The notes: generated by a model from the letters alone, not told the origin. A DNA stretch of 64,000 bases from Lentihominibacter butyricus (GCF_025567305.1 NZ_JAOQJP010000002.1:124001-188000); one strand, 5' to 3'; positions 48,545 through 57,206 are shown, numbered from the stretch's first letter. Made by a program: numbers and translations.

Positions 48545-49933
48545 ATGAAAGCTATACTTCCATTGCTCGATGAACAGAGCAAAAGGCCGTATTATCTGCA
48601 GGTCTACGATTACATAAAAAAAGCGATACTGAGCGGTGAGATCACAGAGGGTGAAAAGCTGCCGTCTCTGCGTTCTCTTGCAAAATCCACGACGCTCAGC
48701 GTGACGACTATCGAGCAGTGCTACAACCAGCTTCTCGTCGAGGGCTATATATACAGCCGCGCACAGTCCGGGTATTACGTGAGCCGGGTCTTTTCGCATT
48801 CGCAGAAGGCTGCTCCTGCAAAGGACGATATTTTCTCGCTGCATGTCTCTTCCATCGACAGCACGCTGCGCGAAACAGCCGCCCCTCTCAAATACGATCC
48901 GGACTGCTTCGATTTCAACAAATGGAAAAAATGCATGAACAAGGTCATCACGGAATACTCCCCGACGCTGTTTTTCGCAGGCGACCCGCAGGGCGAAATG
49001 GTGCTGCGCACGGAGATCGCCAAGTATCTTTACGTGTCGCGCGGTGTTTCATGCACCCCCGACCAGATCATCATAGGTGCGGGTACTCAGCAGATCACGA
49101 ACCACCTGTGCACGATACTCCGGAAAATGGGCATCGAGAACGTCGCTCTTGAGACTCCGGGATACCTGCCTGTGCGCAATATTTTCCGCGACAGGGGCTT
49201 TGCGATAACTCCTGTGGATGTGACCGACCGCGGCCTTTCCATAGAAAAGCTACCGACGAATATCAGGACTGCCACGTATGTCAGCCCTTCGAACCACGTC
49301 TTCACCGGAGCCGTGATGCCGGTCGGCAGGCGGTACGAACTGCTCAACTGGGCGGCGGAAAACGACAGCTACATAATCGAAGACGATTACGACAGTGAGC
49401 TGCGATACTTCGGCAGGCCCGTGCCTGCGCTGAAAGGGCTTGAAAGCAGCAGCCACGTCATCTATCTCGGCTCGTTTTCGAGTACGCTTTTTGCAGCTGT
49501 AAAGATAAGCTACATGGTTCTCCCTGACGAGATTAACTTCCTCTTCTCTTCGATAGCTCAGGACTATACGCAGACATGCTCGAAGCTGGAGCAGCTGACG
49601 CTTGCGCTTTTCATGGAGACAGGCAACTATCAGACGCATATCAAAAAGCTCAGGAAGCTGTATTCGCAGAAGCTTGCAGCCGTCACCGACACATTCGAAC
49701 GGGAGGCATCCGGTTTCATCGATGTAAAGAACACATCCTCCGGGGTGAACGTGATACTGAAGGTCCACTCAGACAAAAAAATCGACACCCTGAAAAAGGA
49801 AGCCGAAGACCTGGGCATCCCTATCAAGGGTATCGAAAACGATTTTATAATGTTTTATTACAATCAGATACCTCTTGCTGAGATACCGCAGATTCTGACA
49901 GAGTTGATACGAGTCTGGCGCGGAGCTTCATGA
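48545..49933 (+). CDS. pdxR: MocR/PdxR-type transcriptional regulator (GntR HTH plus aminotransferase-like domain)
   Basis: A 462-residue regulator. Residues 10-75 are a GntR winged helix (YLQVYDYIKKAILSGEITEGEKLPSLRSLAKSTTLSVTTIEQCY in pieces). The remaining 360 residues are a fold-type I aminotransferase-like domain that senses PLP. The PLP blocks are IIGAGTQQI, VSPSNHVFTGAVMP and IIEDDYDSELRY; in place of the usual SSKT-type lysine motif is LGSFSSTLFAAVKISYM, where the lysine of the cofactor site is less obvious. MocR proteins of this kind control vitamin B6 synthesis or uptake. Its 3' end overlaps yfhO by 89 bp. Confidence 0.85.
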   Translation: MKAILPLLDEQSKRPYYLQVYDYIKKAILSGEITEGEKLPSLRSLAKSTTLSVTTIEQCYNQLLVEGYIYSRAQSGYYVSRVFSHSQKAAPAKDDIFSLHVSSIDSTLRETAAPLKYDPDCFDFNKWKKCMNKVITEYSPTLFFAGDPQGEMVLRTEIAKYLYVSRGVSCTPDQIIIGAGTQQITNHLCTILRKMGIENVALETPGYLPVRNIFRDRGFAITPVDVTDRGLSIEKLPTNIRTATYVSPSNHVFTGAVMPVGRRYELLNWAAENDSYIIEDDYDSELRYFGRPVPALKGLESSSHVIYLGSFSSTLFAAVKISYMVLPDEINFLFSSIAQDYTQTCSKLEQLTLALFMETGNYQTHIKKLRKLYSQKLAAVTDTFEREASGFIDVKNTSSGVNVILKVHSDKKIDTLKKEAEDLGIPIKGIENDFIMFYYNQIPLAEIPQILTELIRVWRGAS

Positions 49934-52508
49934 GCCTGCGCTTTCTCAGGATCGTATACGCTGCAAGGATCAGGATCGATATGAATGTAGCGATACTTCC
50001 TGCAATGATACCAGGCGGCGTGAAGCTGAGCTCTATCTCATGCTCTCCTGCATCGAGTGCGGTCGAGATGAACACTCCTCCGGTCTTTTCATGGATCTCC
50101 TTTTCGATCCCGTCGACTTTGAGAGTCCAGCCGCGCTCATACGGCACAGAGGTAACCAGCATCCCGCCATCGCCTGCATCGACTGTTCCGCGGATGAACC
50201 TGTCACCGCTGTCCGTGACCTTCATCATATGCTCTGAAAGCATCGCATATGCACCATCCCACACCTCATAGTCAAGCGAGCACACATAGCATGTTATGTC
50301 TCCGGTATCCCCGGCGTCATACTTCACCGCCACTGTGAATTCCTCACCTTCGCTGACGGTCCCTATATTGACGATGGATCCGCAGTCGCTCCGGATCTGT
50401 ATTTCATCAAGGTCCTCGATATTTTCATTGACTACTATCTCATCTGCATTATCCGCTTCTACAAAGACGTAATACTTCTGCGTAGCTGCCGCTTTGTATT
50501 TCAGGATCACTTCGGATTTTTTACTCTGATCTTCTGTCTGCGTGCTCACCTTGCCGCTGCCGCCATACTCGGCCTTCGCATTCGCAGTGTAAAGCTGAGG
50601 CTTCCCGGCACTTTCAAACACTTTGTCATATTTGTTCGATGTCGCCGCTCTGACATAACTGTTGAGCACCTCGAAAGGATTCCTGCTGTGCGTGTCCCAC
50701 GTCCTGATCTCATTTCCTGTCATATATCCTATCGACAACGGATATCGGCTCTCATACAAATATGAATTGCCCTGTCTGTCGACCTGCACGAAATCAGGAT
50801 CATCGATCGGCAAGTTCTTTGATATAAGGTATTTCACATTGAGCATAGCATTAGTTACAGGGTCTGTCTGGTTGTAGTTGAACCTGTTTTTCCCGGGTTC
50901 CCCTTCCAGCCCTATCGCCTCCATCAGCACTGTCGTATCTGCATTAAGAGATGACGAGAATTGCGACAGTCCCTTGTAGTGATAAAACGCCGGACAGTTG
51001 AGTATATAATTGCCGTTGATCTCCATCCTTGCAAATTCATCGTTCCTGCTCTCCACGAGCCCTGTGATATCGTCGTAATTCTCATAATACGCATCGCGCT
51101 GCGTATTTCCGATCGTATCGAATGCCGAGCACACCGCCGAAACGGATTCTGCCGTCACGAGCACCACAATCAGCAGTATCATCGCGCCTTTTGAAACAAG
51201 CTCCTTTCTGTAAAACAGCAGTACCGAGCAGTAAAGAGCCAGCCATGCGAGGCCTCCGTAAAAGAACAGGTTCATATCGTCGATATTTTCGGTCATGAGT
51301 TTCTGCGCAAACAGATAGTATGCCGCCCCTGAAGCGAACAGGATCCATATATGCCGGAGCTTTACAGTATCAAGAACCCGGAAAGCCTTATACGCCATTC
51401 CGATCAGCACGAAGCATATGACAAACGTATACCTGTACGGCAGCTGATTCGGAAAATGAAAGCCGTGCCATATGAAGTCCAGCTTGTTTATATTCAGACT
51501 TAGGAACATGAACGCCAGAAATGCCGCATTCAGCACCTTTTCTCTCGTGCTGAAAGCCCTGCTCGTCAGGTAGAACACCAGCATTATCACTGTAAATATC
51601 CCGCAGTACAGGTTTGGCAGTCCCTCACGGAATGTCAATTCACTGTACGGCAGCAGCTGGTTGAAAATATCAAGCGCATCGCTGTAAAAAGCCGTTTTTT
51701 CCGGCATATCCACAGAAATGTAATATGTGCTCTGCATGCTTATATATGCAGGAAGCAGCATCACTGCCGCCATCACTACTGCAAGCAGCGAAAAGAACAC
51801 CGCCCTGGCCGTCGTGATGACGCACTTCTTTGCGCCTTTTGCTCTGTTTTTTATAAGATAAAGCACAGGATAATAGAACATTATAAAAATGCACACCATT
51901 ATTGCCATGTAGTAGTTCGAGAACACGATCAGCGCCAGCGAAACCGTGTAAAGCACTGCTCTGCCGTCATCGATCAGCCGGTTCAGTCCCAGTATGCACA
52001 GCGGGAGCAGCATCACCGCATCCATCCACATGATGCACCAGTAATATGCCAGCACATACGAGCAGAGCGCATACATGGTCGCAAACGCGACTATTCCCCA
52101 GTCACGGGCCTTGTCTGCATATTTGAGATACATCGCCATGAAGCTTCCCGCAAGCCCGACCTTTATCACCAGGATCAGCGTGATGCCTTCCATCAGGAAC
52201 TTCTTTGGAAACAGCACCAGCAGCAGATTCAGCGGACTTGCCCCGTAATATGCGATCAGGTTCCAGAAGTTGCTGCCGCCTGCGCCGTTCCAGGTATAAA
52301 ACAGACTGCCGCCTTCCTGCAGCTTGTACTGCAATTCGCTCAGGAACGGAACATACTGGTGATACATATCTATGACCGCGATCTGGCTGCTTCCAAACGG
52401 GTATATCTCTGTTACTGCAAATGCCAGCACCATTATCAGCGCAGGGAACACGAATGATGCGAGTATCAGCTTGTGTCTTCCAAAAAACTGCTTGACTTTA
52501 ATTTTCAT
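49845..52508 (-). CDS. YfhO family multi-pass membrane protein
   Basis: An 887-residue protein with about 12-13 hydrophobic segments in residues 10-470 and one at the C-terminus (about 835-860). The extracytoplasmic domain lies between. This is the YfhO/GT-C-like family, implicated in glycosylating teichoic or lipoteichoic acids using undecaprenyl- or dolichyl-type sugar donors. FGSSQIAVIDMYHQYVPFLSELQ carries the conserved acidic loop after the first helix. The adjacent GT2 enzyme, overlapping by 11 bp, is the kind that makes such lipid-linked donors. The last 89 bp are also coding for pdxR on the other strand. Confidence 0.85.
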   Translation of the reverse strand: MKIKVKQFFGRHKLILASFVFPALIMVLAFAVTEIYPFGSSQIAVIDMYHQYVPFLSELQYKLQEGGSLFYTWNGAGGSNFWNLIAYYGASPLNLLLVLFPKKFLMEGITLILVIKVGLAGSFMAMYLKYADKARDWGIVAFATMYALCSYVLAYYWCIMWMDAVMLLPLCILGLNRLIDDGRAVLYTVSLALIVFSNYYMAIMVCIFIMFYYPVLYLIKNRAKGAKKCVITTARAVFFSLLAVVMAAVMLLPAYISMQSTYYISVDMPEKTAFYSDALDIFNQLLPYSELTFREGLPNLYCGIFTVIMLVFYLTSRAFSTREKVLNAAFLAFMFLSLNINKLDFIWHGFHFPNQLPYRYTFVICFVLIGMAYKAFRVLDTVKLRHIWILFASGAAYYLFAQKLMTENIDDMNLFFYGGLAWLALYCSVLLFYRKELVSKGAMILLIVVLVTAESVSAVCSAFDTIGNTQRDAYYENYDDITGLVESRNDEFARMEINGNYILNCPAFYHYKGLSQFSSSLNADTTVLMEAIGLEGEPGKNRFNYNQTDPVTNAMLNVKYLISKNLPIDDPDFVQVDRQGNSYLYESRYPLSIGYMTGNEIRTWDTHSRNPFEVLNSYVRAATSNKYDKVFESAGKPQLYTANAKAEYGGSGKVSTQTEDQSKKSEVILKYKAAATQKYYVFVEADNADEIVVNENIEDLDEIQIRSDCGSIVNIGTVSEGEEFTVAVKYDAGDTGDITCYVCSLDYEVWDGAYAMLSEHMMKVTDSGDRFIRGTVDAGDGGMLVTSVPYERGWTLKVDGIEKEIHEKTGGVFISTALDAGEHEIELSFTPPGIIAGSIATFISILILAAYTILRKRRLMKLRARLVSTLSESAVSQQEVSDCNKTL

Positions 52509-53433
52509 CGATGTTGCTTTCCTTCTCTATATACACAGGTCGCCTCTTCGTTTCCATATACATCCTGCCTATATATTCTCCCATTACGCTGAGCACCGCT
52601 GTGATCAGTCCGCCAAAGAACAGTATGAGGCATATCGTCGATGCATATCCCGGGATATCCTTGCCCATTATCAGAGTCTTCACGATCTCGATCATCAGGT
52701 ATATACCTGAAGCCACGGTCGTGATCCCGCCGAACACGCCCACGAATTTGAGCGGCGATGCGGCGAAGTCGATGAATCCATCGACTGCGTATTTTATCAG
52801 GCTCCACAGCGACCACTTGCTTTCCCCGGACACGCGCTTCACATTTTCGAACTCGATCCATTCTGTCTCGAATCCCACCCATGCGAATATTCCTTTTGAA
52901 AAGCGCTGTGTCTCCGGCATACTGACGATGGCTTTCACCATCTTTCTGTTCATCAGCCTGAAGTCTACGGCTCCGTCGATTATCTCGATATCGCTGTATC
53001 TGTTCATTATCTTGTAAAATGCTCTTGCAAAGAAACTGCGGATCCGCGGTTCGCCTTTTCTGGTCACTCGTCTCGCCGCGCAGCTGTCGCAGCCGGTTTC
53101 TTCCATTTTGTGTATCATTTCGGCTATCAGGATCGGCGGATGCTGCAGATCCACGTCCATTATCACTGCAAAATCCCCGCGCGAGGCTCTGAGCCCGGCA
53201 TACATCGCGGCTTCCTTGCCGAAATTCCGGCTGAATGAGATATATCTGAGATCGGTCTTCTCCCTCAGTTTTTTAATCCTGGCGAGCGTATCGTCCGTGC
53301 TGCCGTCATCTATGAAGATATATCTGAATGAGTAATCGTTTATATACGTCACTATTCCCTGCGTTTTTGCAAAAAAGCGCTCTACGTTATCGCCTTCGTT
53401 ATAGCATGGAACTATTATATCTATCGTTTTCAG
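52498..53433 (-). CDS. GT2 glycosyltransferase, polyisoprenyl-phosphate type (GtrB/YkcC-like), apparent CTG start
   Basis: Transfers a sugar from a nucleotide donor to a polyprenyl phosphate at the inner face of the membrane. 311 aa if started at 53433. The ATG-or-GTG rule would give 53352 and cut off the first strand, but the frame continues upstream with TIDIIVPCYNEGDNVERFF, the canonical GT2 opening. The only plausible initiator is CTG at 53433, which has GGAGG 8 bases before it; a stop lies 7 codons further up. DDGSTDD and DVDLQHPP hold the catalytic Asp residues. Two membrane helices end the protein. Confidence 0.85.
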   Translation of the reverse strand: MKTIDIIVPCYNEGDNVERFFAKTQGIVTYINDYSFRYIFIDDGSTDDTLARIKKLREKTDLRYISFSRNFGKEAAMYAGLRASRGDFAVIMDVDLQHPPILIAEMIHKMEETGCDSCAARRVTRKGEPRIRSFFARAFYKIMNRYSDIEIIDGAVDFRLMNRKMVKAIVSMPETQRFSKGIFAWVGFETEWIEFENVKRVSGESKWSLWSLIKYAVDGFIDFAASPLKFVGVFGGITTVASGIYLMIEIVKTLIMGKDIPGYASTICLILFFGGLITAVLSVMGEYIGRMYMETKRRPVYIEKESNIDEN

Positions 53434-53548
53434 TGATCCGTCCTCCCTCTGTCATTTTTACGGCTGTTCAAAGTCTTACTGCTGCCGCTGCAAATCACAT
53501 TCGCCAGCAGCTGCGCAGCTGCTGACAACCGTCCGCTCCTCTCGCCGG

Positions 53549-54619
53549 CTAATCGACCGGCTTTATCTTCATCCCGTCAGTCTGCACCACATCATCATCT
53601 TTGTCAATGAACGCGGCTTCCAGCTCCATCTCCGGATACTTCTCCTGAAGCTCGCGCACCAGTGCCTGCGCCTTTTCCATACCGGAAATCAGGCAGACGG
53701 TCGACAATCCGTCGCAAAACGCAGAATTGCCGCGCTTTGCAGTGATCGTGACCGACTCGAGATCCGTCTGTGCTGGATAGCCCGTTGCCGGATCCAGCAC
53801 ATGATGATACAATACGCCGTTTTCTTCGAATTTGCGCTCATAAGTCCCCGAGGTAACTACCGTGGCATCTATGGCTTCCAGCGAACCTATCACTTCCGTG
53901 CGGTCGCTGTACGGCCGCTCTATCCCGATATTCCACGGGGATCCGTCTTCTTTTGATCCCAGGACTGCAACATTTCCGCCGAGATTTATCACTGCAGAGC
54001 TGACTCCTTTTTCCTCGAGAAGATCCGTGATCCTGTCCGCGATATAGCCCTTTGCAACTCCTCCGAGATCTACTGCCGCCCCCGGATCCGCCAGTCTCAC
54101 GGTGTTGCCCTCGATATCTATGTTCCTGTAGCTCACTGATTTCACTGCTTCATCTATCGCTGCCTGCTCAGGCACGTGAGGATCATCTCCCGTAAAATCC
54201 CACAGATCCGTCAGTCTGCCGACAGTTATATCAAATCGACCGTCTGAGATATCTCCCATTTCTATCCCGAGCTTCAGCACCGCGATCGTATCATATGACA
54301 CCTCGACTGGCTGGCCTCCGGCATTGTTTATATTGTAGACATCACTTCCCTCGACCGTTCTGCTGAGCATGTTCTCGTATCTGCGTATCTCCTTGAACGC
54401 ATCATCCAGGACCGCTTCGCCTTCGCTCCCGCTCATGCCGTATATCGTTATCGTACAAGATGTATTCAGTGCGAAATCCGTCTTTGAAAGTTCTTTGTCA
54501 CCACAGCCTGTCTGTGTTATAATTGCAAAGACTGCAAGCATTACGGCTGCAGCGGCGCGAAGCACATGTGAAGCCTGGAAACGGCGGGTTTTGCATGCTG
54601 ATTTGTTACTGGATCCCAT
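53549..54619 (-). CDS. apbE: FAD:protein FMN transferase ApbE, lipoprotein
   Basis: Transfers FMN from FAD to a Thr of target proteins; 356 aa, exported. The signal peptide ends with TQTGCG, the lipidated Cys near residue 39. Family blocks: ALNTSCTITIYG, DITVGRLTDLWDF, AVDLGGVAKGYIADRI, VINLGGNVAVLG and HHVLDPATGYPAQTDLESVTI. RnfG and RnfD in this window carry the target motifs, so they are the natural substrates. The start lies 21 bp from the divergent NusG-II gene. Confidence 0.93.
   Translation of the reverse strand: MGSSNKSACKTRRFQASHVLRAAAAVMLAVFAIITQTGCGDKELSKTDFALNTSCTITIYGMSGSEGEAVLDDAFKEIRRYENMLSRTVEGSDVYNINNAGGQPVEVSYDTIAVLKLGIEMGDISDGRFDITVGRLTDLWDFTGDDPHVPEQAAIDEAVKSVSYRNIDIEGNTVRLADPGAAVDLGGVAKGYIADRITDLLEEKGVSSAVINLGGNVAVLGSKEDGSPWNIGIERPYSDRTEVIGSLEAIDATVVTSGTYERKFEENGVLYHHVLDPATGYPAQTDLESVTITAKRGNSAFCDGLSTVCLISGMEKAQALVRELQEKYPEMELEAAFIDKDDDVVQTDGMKIKPVD
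54495..54523 (+). promoter_or_regulatory. Promoter for the NusG-II/Gx pair, inside apbE on the opposite strand
   Basis: TTGTCA (54495-54500) and a perfect TATAAT (54518-54523) with a 17-bp spacer. The start site near 54530 lies within the apbE signal-peptide region, so the leader would be antisense to the first 90 bp of apbE mRNA. Confidence 0.65.
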
Positions 54620-54640
54620 ATAACACCTCCGGAGGTTTTT
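54620..54640. promoter_or_regulatory. Shared palindromic ribosome binding site between divergent apbE and NusG-II genes
   Basis: The 21-bp gap contains CCTCCGGAGG (54626-54635), a perfect palindrome. Read on the plus strand it gives GGAGG 5 bases before the NusG-II ATG. Read on the minus strand it gives GGAGG 6 bases before the apbE ATG. There is no room for promoters in the gap, so both must lie in the opposite gene. Confidence 0.85.
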
Positions 54641-55003
54641 ATGTTTAAAAAAGCCGACATCATACTGGCGTGTGCGCTGATTCTGATCGGCCTCGCCATA
54701 TCATATATTTTTTCATTCGGTCAGTCCGAAGGCGATCTCGTCGAAATAACCTGCAACGGCAAGTTCTTCGGTTCGTATCCCCTTGATGAAGACCGCGAGA
54801 TCTCCATCGACCGCAATGATCATATTAATAAGGTTACCATAAACAACGGTACCGTTTCAATAAGTTTTTCCGACTGCAAAGGGCAGGACTGCGTGCATCA
54901 GGGAAGCATTGCAAAATCCGGTGAAACCATCATCTGTCTGCCGAACAAGATCGTTGTCGAGATAACCGGCGGTGCTAAGCATTATGATACAGTCGCAAGG
55001 TGA
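54641..55003 (+). CDS. NusG domain II-containing membrane-anchored protein
   Basis: A 120-residue protein with one N-terminal membrane segment (about 5-24, ADIILACALILIGLAISYIF) and a NusG_II domain outside. SDCKGQDCVHQGSIAKSGETIICLPNKIVVEI is the family signature with its two Cys. The function is not established. In many Clostridia it is encoded next to a Gx transporter, ApbE and Rnf genes, the same company as here, which suggests a part in flavinylated electron-transfer systems. Confidence 0.85.
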   Translation: MFKKADIILACALILIGLAISYIFSFGQSEGDLVEITCNGKFFGSYPLDEDREISIDRNDHINKVTINNGTVSISFSDCKGQDCVHQGSIAKSGETIICLPNKIVVEITGGAKHYDTVAR

Positions 55004-55043
55004 GGAAAAGGACAACCGGTGACCGGTGAGAAAGAGGAAAACC

Positions 55044-55541
55044 ATGGAAAGCACAAGCAACGCTAAAAAGATTACCACTGCTGCTCTGCTGGCGGCTCTG
55101 GCTCTCATATTTTCTTATATCGAAGTCCTGATCCCGTTCAATTTCGGGATCCCGGGCATCAAACTCGGTATCGCCAATCTCGTAGTGATCATCGCACTCT
55201 ACTATCTGGGCGCGCATTATGCACTGCTGATAAACCTGATCCGTATATTTATCGGAGGACTCCTGTTCTCCGGGCTTTTCGGTGCACTCTACTCGCTGGC
55301 CGGTGCACTGCTCAGTATGTTCGTGATGATCCTGCTTAAAAAAACAGATCTGTTTTCAGTCACAGGAGTTTCCATAGCCGGTGGCGTCGCCCACAATCTG
55401 GGGCAGATCCTGGTTGCCGCATTCCTTATCTCGAATCTGAAGATCTTCATATACTTTCCGGTCCTGATAATTTCTGGCGTCGTAAGCGGCGCTGTCATCG
55501 GCATCCTGGCCTATATCATACTGAAAAAGCTTCCGAACTGA
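55044..55541 (+). CDS. Gx transporter family protein (heptaprenyl diphosphate synthase component I-like)
   Basis: A 165-residue membrane protein with about five helices, built like an ECF S component. PFNFGIPGIKLGIANLVVIIALYYLG and LFGALYSLAGALLSMFVMILLK are characteristic. The old name (subunit of heptaprenyl diphosphate synthase) is doubtful. Its constant company with NusG-II, ApbE and Rnf genes suggests transport of a flavin or quinone-related compound, but this is inference. Start at the ATG 55044 behind AGAGG. Confidence 0.82.
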   Translation: MESTSNAKKITTAALLAALALIFSYIEVLIPFNFGIPGIKLGIANLVVIIALYYLGAHYALLINLIRIFIGGLLFSGLFGALYSLAGALLSMFVMILLKKTDLFSVTGVSIAGGVAHNLGQILVAAFLISNLKIFIYFPVLIISGVVSGAVIGILAYIILKKLPN

Positions 55542-55572
55542 AGATCTCCTGAACCGAAAAGCTCCAGACCAA

Positions 55573-55630
55573 AATGCTTTGGATCGAAATGCTTTGGATC
55601 GAAAAACTTCGGATCGAAAAAGCTTCCGAA
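55573..55630 (+). repeat. 15-bp tandem repeat after the Gx transporter gene
   Basis: AATGCTTTGGATCGA occurs at 55573-55587 and again at 55588-55602. AAAACTTCGGATCGA follows at 55603 and a degraded AAAAGCTTCCGAA at 55618; a further partial copy precedes (near 55557). It fills the convergent gap up to the endonuclease-like gene and shows no terminator with a T run. Confidence 0.75.
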
Positions 55631-55642
55631 ACAGATGTACCA

Positions 55643-56512
55643 TTACAGCCTCGGCAGTATCTTGTCTTCGATGAAATGCCTGATCTCCTGCATATTTATA
55701 TCCCCGTTGTTTTCATAAATATAATAGATATTTTCCCATGGAACGATTCCGTTCTGTTCATAAATATCCCTTTTCCACATATGCCGTTTTACGTATTCCG
55801 GGTCGCCCATCATCCCGCAGTATTCCATATAGAACAGCTCAAGCATCGCATCCTGGAATGTGAAATCAGGTGCGAATGTTTTCCCGTCAAGCATCAGCAC
55901 TTGCTCATATCTGAATGGTACACCATACTGATACAGCATTTCTGCTATCATCACTTCGGATTTCGAGCGCATCCTGAGTCCCCTGGATGTCACTTTATTC
56001 TTTTCTTCTTCCCTGAAACGACTCGAATCATATGATGCCTCGGCCCATGCTCTATGTATTTTCATACGTTCGGAAGCCTGGCTGTTCCTGTCTGCCACAA
56101 GGAGCGGATCAAATGATATATTCTGATGATCATTGCTGACATACTGCGTCAGCCAGCTCGAGGGCAGTTTTTTATATACAGAAGCCATTGACGAAATGAT
56201 CTCATCCGCTTCGAAAGTCTGAAAACCTCGAATAAGCTGCTGCAGTTTCCTGAGATCTGCTCTCATCAGTTTAATCATTCTGCCCAGAAAGCCTTTTCTT
56301 GCCAATGCTTTTATCTCATTTTCATGTGAAGTGATATCTTTTCTAAGATATCTGCCATCTACTGTTCTCGCATTGAAATATCTCAGTTTATCCCCCTGCC
56401 TTGCACTTATCAGATTCCCTGCAGGATACACATGATATTCTTTCCTGCAAAGCTCATACTGTTTATATAATGATTCGTACAGTTCTTCGATTTTGTCACG
56501 GTAAAACTGCAT
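55643..56512 (-). CDS. PD-(D/E)XK endonuclease-like hypothetical protein
   Basis: A 289-residue soluble protein. Residues 1-90 are helical and charged, coiled-coil-like. Near residue 180 it has RSKSEVMIAEMLYQYGVPFRYEQ, then FAPDFTF and a following EYCGMMGDPEYVKRHMWKRDIYEQNG. This order (Glu helix, PDF Asp, then an E-x-G strand) is that of restriction-endonuclease-like domains found in many uncharacterised Firmicute proteins. Substrate and role are unknown; no methylase or other defence gene adjoins. The ATG at 56512 has GGAGG upstream. Confidence 0.7.
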   Translation of the reverse strand: MQFYRDKIEELYESLYKQYELCRKEYHVYPAGNLISARQGDKLRYFNARTVDGRYLRKDITSHENEIKALARKGFLGRMIKLMRADLRKLQQLIRGFQTFEADEIISSMASVYKKLPSSWLTQYVSNDHQNISFDPLLVADRNSQASERMKIHRAWAEASYDSSRFREEEKNKVTSRGLRMRSKSEVMIAEMLYQYGVPFRYEQVLMLDGKTFAPDFTFQDAMLELFYMEYCGMMGDPEYVKRHMWKRDIYEQNGIVPWENIYYIYENNGDINMQEIRHFIEDKILPRL

Positions 56513-56780
56513 GCGCCATACCTCCTTCCAGACCGATATCGGACAGCATCACCTATAACCAAATAATTTTGCCCATCGACCACATTTCATGGATACATTT
56601 TCATTAGTGAAAGCATTTTAACATTGGAACACTCAGGTATTTTTCTGACCATATTTTACCATTTATTTCAACATTTTTCAACTATATTTTTACATTTTTA
56701 GATAATAATATCATTTTATGTAAATATCGCTAATCATTTTTGGCCGCCTGGTCACGGTAAGTGCTGAGAGTGACTGGTTT
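56513..56780. other. Empty AT-rich stretch upstream of the endonuclease-like gene
   Basis: Only the promoter region of the minus-strand gene is expected here. T-rich and A-rich runs (about 56630-56730) are frequent, but I see no convincing -35/-10 pair and no coding frame. Confidence 0.35.
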
Positions 56781-57031
56781 TGTGTATTATCCCGTCCTCG
56801 AGAAAAATCCTGCACAATCCGCGTTTGAGATGTGCAGGATTATGTGAAAGTGAAAAAAATTTACACAACGAAAATCGCCAAAACGATAGAAATGTACCAA
56901 AATCTCATAAAATCGGCTGTTTTTAGCGAAAATCCGAAATTTCCTGTGTATTGATTTTTACTCTTCACGAGCATATACACAGATGTCGGATCCATTGTGC
57001 AGATATCATCTGAAACCCTAATCTCTACACA
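56781..57031. repeat. Element B: second ordered array of eight TGTGYA/TRCACA hexamers
   Basis: Hexamers at 56781 (TGTGTA), 56811 (TGCACA), 56831 (TGTGCA), 56862 (TACACA), 56945 (TGTGTA), 56976 (TACACA), 56996 (TGTGCA) and 57026 (TACACA). Offsets are 0, 30, 50, 81, 164, 195, 215 and 245, matching element A within 1 bp and with the same alternating orientation. In the first module the middle pair extends to a perfect 11-bp inverted repeat, AATCCTGCACA and TGTGCAGGATT, again with 14 bp between. An extra TACACA lies at 57045. It sits between the endonuclease-like gene and the end of the rnf operon. Confidence 0.7.
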
Positions 57032-57062
57032 AATAATCAGCTCATACACACTTTTAACGCTC

Positions 57063-57206
57063 CGGACAGCGCAGTCAAAGGCGAAGGAGTGAGCGCAGCG
57101 AACGTTGGCGCGCAGTGAACGTTGCCTTTTCTCCCAAAGAGCCTCAAGGCGATTTGCTGGAGAAACGGACAGCGCAGCCAAAGGCGAAGGAGTGAGCACA
57201 GCGAAC
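57063..57206 (+). repeat. Two-copy 41-bp direct repeat
   Basis: The units at 57063-57103 and 57166-57206 begin CGGACAGCGCAG and end CAGCGAAC, with only two differences (T/C and G/A). They are 103 bp apart, start to start. The second runs directly into the 17-bp tandem repeat. Confidence 0.8.
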
